This document shows positions 63,187-64,000 of a stretch of 64,000 nucleotides of DNA, one piece after another. The translations under genes and the position numbers were made by a program. The notes beneath the pieces were generated by a model. The model did no database searches. It was not told the DNA's origin and was given only the letters and a program-made list of their open reading frames with translations. The DNA comes from JALSRK01 sp964461995 (lineage in GTDB: Bacteria > Acidobacteriota > Terriglobia > Bryobacterales > Bryobacteraceae). The stretch is from NCBI GenBank assembly GCA_964461995.1, contig CAYWXL010000013.1:1-64000 (forward strand). The letters are read 5' to 3'. The number at the start of each line of letters is the position of its first letter. Within the stretch, counting starts at the first letter, position 1.

Positions 63187-64000
63187 GTGCGCGAACCAAT
63201 GATCGGACCGGTGACGGCTCTTGTTGCCGGTATCCTGATCGGCCGCGCGGGAGATCTGAGCACCGCCGACGCCGTCTTTGCGACCGTCGCCTTCAGCGGC
63301 TTGGCGGCTCTCAGCTATCGGGCCGCACGTCAGTGGTTACACAAGCTGTGCGTCTTTCTCCTGATCGTTTCGATCGGCGCCGGCACAGTGGTGGTCCACA
63401 GCCGCGGCGAACGTCCTGTGATCGATGCCTCGCCGGACGAAACGGTCGTCGTCCGAGGTTGTGTGGTGGAGCCCTCAGTGACCGCCCGGGGCTGGCAGGA
63501 GTTCGTCGCCGAGTTGGCGCCGGGCGCGCGCGCGCGCGTTCGAGTCTATTATGAGGAGTCCACACCGCCACCGAAGCTGGCTTACGGCCGCCGGGTGGAC
63601 ATCACAGGCAAGATCCGGCGGCCACGGGGTTTTTGGAATCCTGGGGCCTTCGACTATCGGCGCTACCTGGAGCGTCTCGGCATCTACTGGACGATTTCAG
63701 TCCGGAGCCCCGCCGACTTAGAACTGCTGCCGGGTGACTGTGGTTCTCGATGGTGGGCGCTGGTGCACCGTTTGCGAGCCCGCGCAATCCGGAGGCTTGA
63801 CCAAGTGTTTCACAGCTATCCGGACGCCGCTCGCCTCTTACGGGCCGCCCTGTTCGGGGATACATCTTCTTTAGAGGAGCGATGGCTCGACCGCTTTCGT
63901 GAGACCGGCGCTTACCACACATTGGTGGTTTCGGGACTCCACTTGGCGATCCTTGCCGGTCTCGTTCATGTCCTGCTGCGTGTACTGGTCGTCCCACGAG
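63187..64000 (+). CDS. comEC: ComEC/Rec2 DNA-uptake channel, N-terminal part (cut by the window edge)
   Basis: An open frame of 271 codons running off the right edge. It has N-terminal hydrophobic segments, an OB-like soluble domain (VVVRGCVVEPS... RVYYEE, then VDITGKIRRPRGFWNPGAFDYRRYL), and the start of the Competence domain with ALFGDTSSLEERWLDRFRETGAYHTLVVSGLHLAIL. ComEC transports single-stranded DNA during natural transformation. GTG 63187 is chosen because GGGGAG lies 5 bases upstream; ATG 63199 is an alternative. It diverges from the TPR gene. Confidence 0.92.
   Translation, partial: MREPMIGPVTALVAGILIGRAGDLSTADAVFATVAFSGLAALSYRAARQWLHKLCVFLLIVSIGAGTVVVHSRGERPVIDASPDETVVVRGCVVEPSVTARGWQEFVAELAPGARARVRVYYEESTPPPKLAYGRRVDITGKIRRPRGFWNPGAFDYRRYLERLGIYWTISVRSPADLELLPGDCGSRWWALVHRLRARAIRRLDQVFHSYPDAARLLRAALFGDTSSLEERWLDRFRETGAYHTLVVSGLHLAILAGLVHVLLRVLVVPR

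Noticed and set aside
63524..63540. Alternating CG run inside comEC
   Set aside because: A short (GC)n tract within a high-GC alanine/arginine codon stretch; the reading frame is preserved and no second function is apparent.

Overview
The window looks like a stretch of chromosome from a Gram-negative, high-GC member of the Acidobacteriota, most likely the Bryobacterales/Solibacter side. This is an inference from gene content: lpxB, a bactofilin, a secreted Tat-type Gfo/Idh/MocA oxidoreductase, a GH28-like beta-helix protein, a polyphosphate-glucokinase-type ROK kinase, and a dnaA-dnaN-gyrB block. No rRNA or tRNA gene, insertion sequence, prophage or CRISPR array was seen. The window has about 54 protein genes. 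Two are cut by the edges: a glycosyltransferase on the left and ComEC on the right.

Layout. 1-4633: housekeeping and sugar genes, mostly on the minus strand (glycosyltransferase, YggS, ROK kinase, membrane phosphoesterase, Gfo/Idh/MocA). 4716-10206, plus strand: an M28-like peptidase with a damaged active site, a B12-dependent diol dehydratase whose large and medium subunits are fused, its small subunit, and a trypsin-like protease fused to an EEP-type nuclease/phosphatase. 10246-12979: a UroD-family enzyme and a Tat-exported beta-helix glycoside hydrolase. 13021-16701: the classical phoH-ybeY-CNNM/CorC-era operon behind a near-consensus promoter. 17319-24352: rlmN, a family 5 uracil-DNA glycosylase, speA, lpxB and a catalytically dead M1 peptidase with TPRs. 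24519-34072: regulators (a winged-helix protein with a palindrome at its own promoter and a soluble hybrid kinase), a LOG phosphoribohydrolase, TreZ, a C45-type lipoprotein hydrolase and a double metallo-beta-lactamase protein.

34277-41478: a bactofilin and a glycan-assembly run (four GT2 enzymes, a DUF1972 glycosyltransferase, alanine racemase). 41479-47004: a putative replication-origin region with a DnaA-box cluster next to dnaA, then dnaN and gyrB. 47465-64000: a PAS-PAS-GAF hybrid kinase, Der, an NCS1 permease with a DUF302 protein, three small unknowns, MidA, a lysine/alanine-rich H1-like protein with its own promoter and terminator, RlpA-SPOR, an orphan sigma-54 activator, a REC/pseudo-GGDEF protein, a GT4, a large TPR protein and the start of ComEC.

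Two themes recur. First, several signalling or hydrolytic proteins keep the fold but have lost catalytic residues (M1, M28, first MBL domain, second REC, GGDEF). Second, many genes lack a Shine-Dalgarno and instead carry a TANNNT box 6-9 bases before the start codon, as expected for leaderless transcripts. No complete novel system could be demonstrated. The strongest candidates for follow-up are the protease-nuclease fusion beside the orphan diol dehydratase, the lpxB-linked pseudo-peptidase, and the leaderless promoter pattern.
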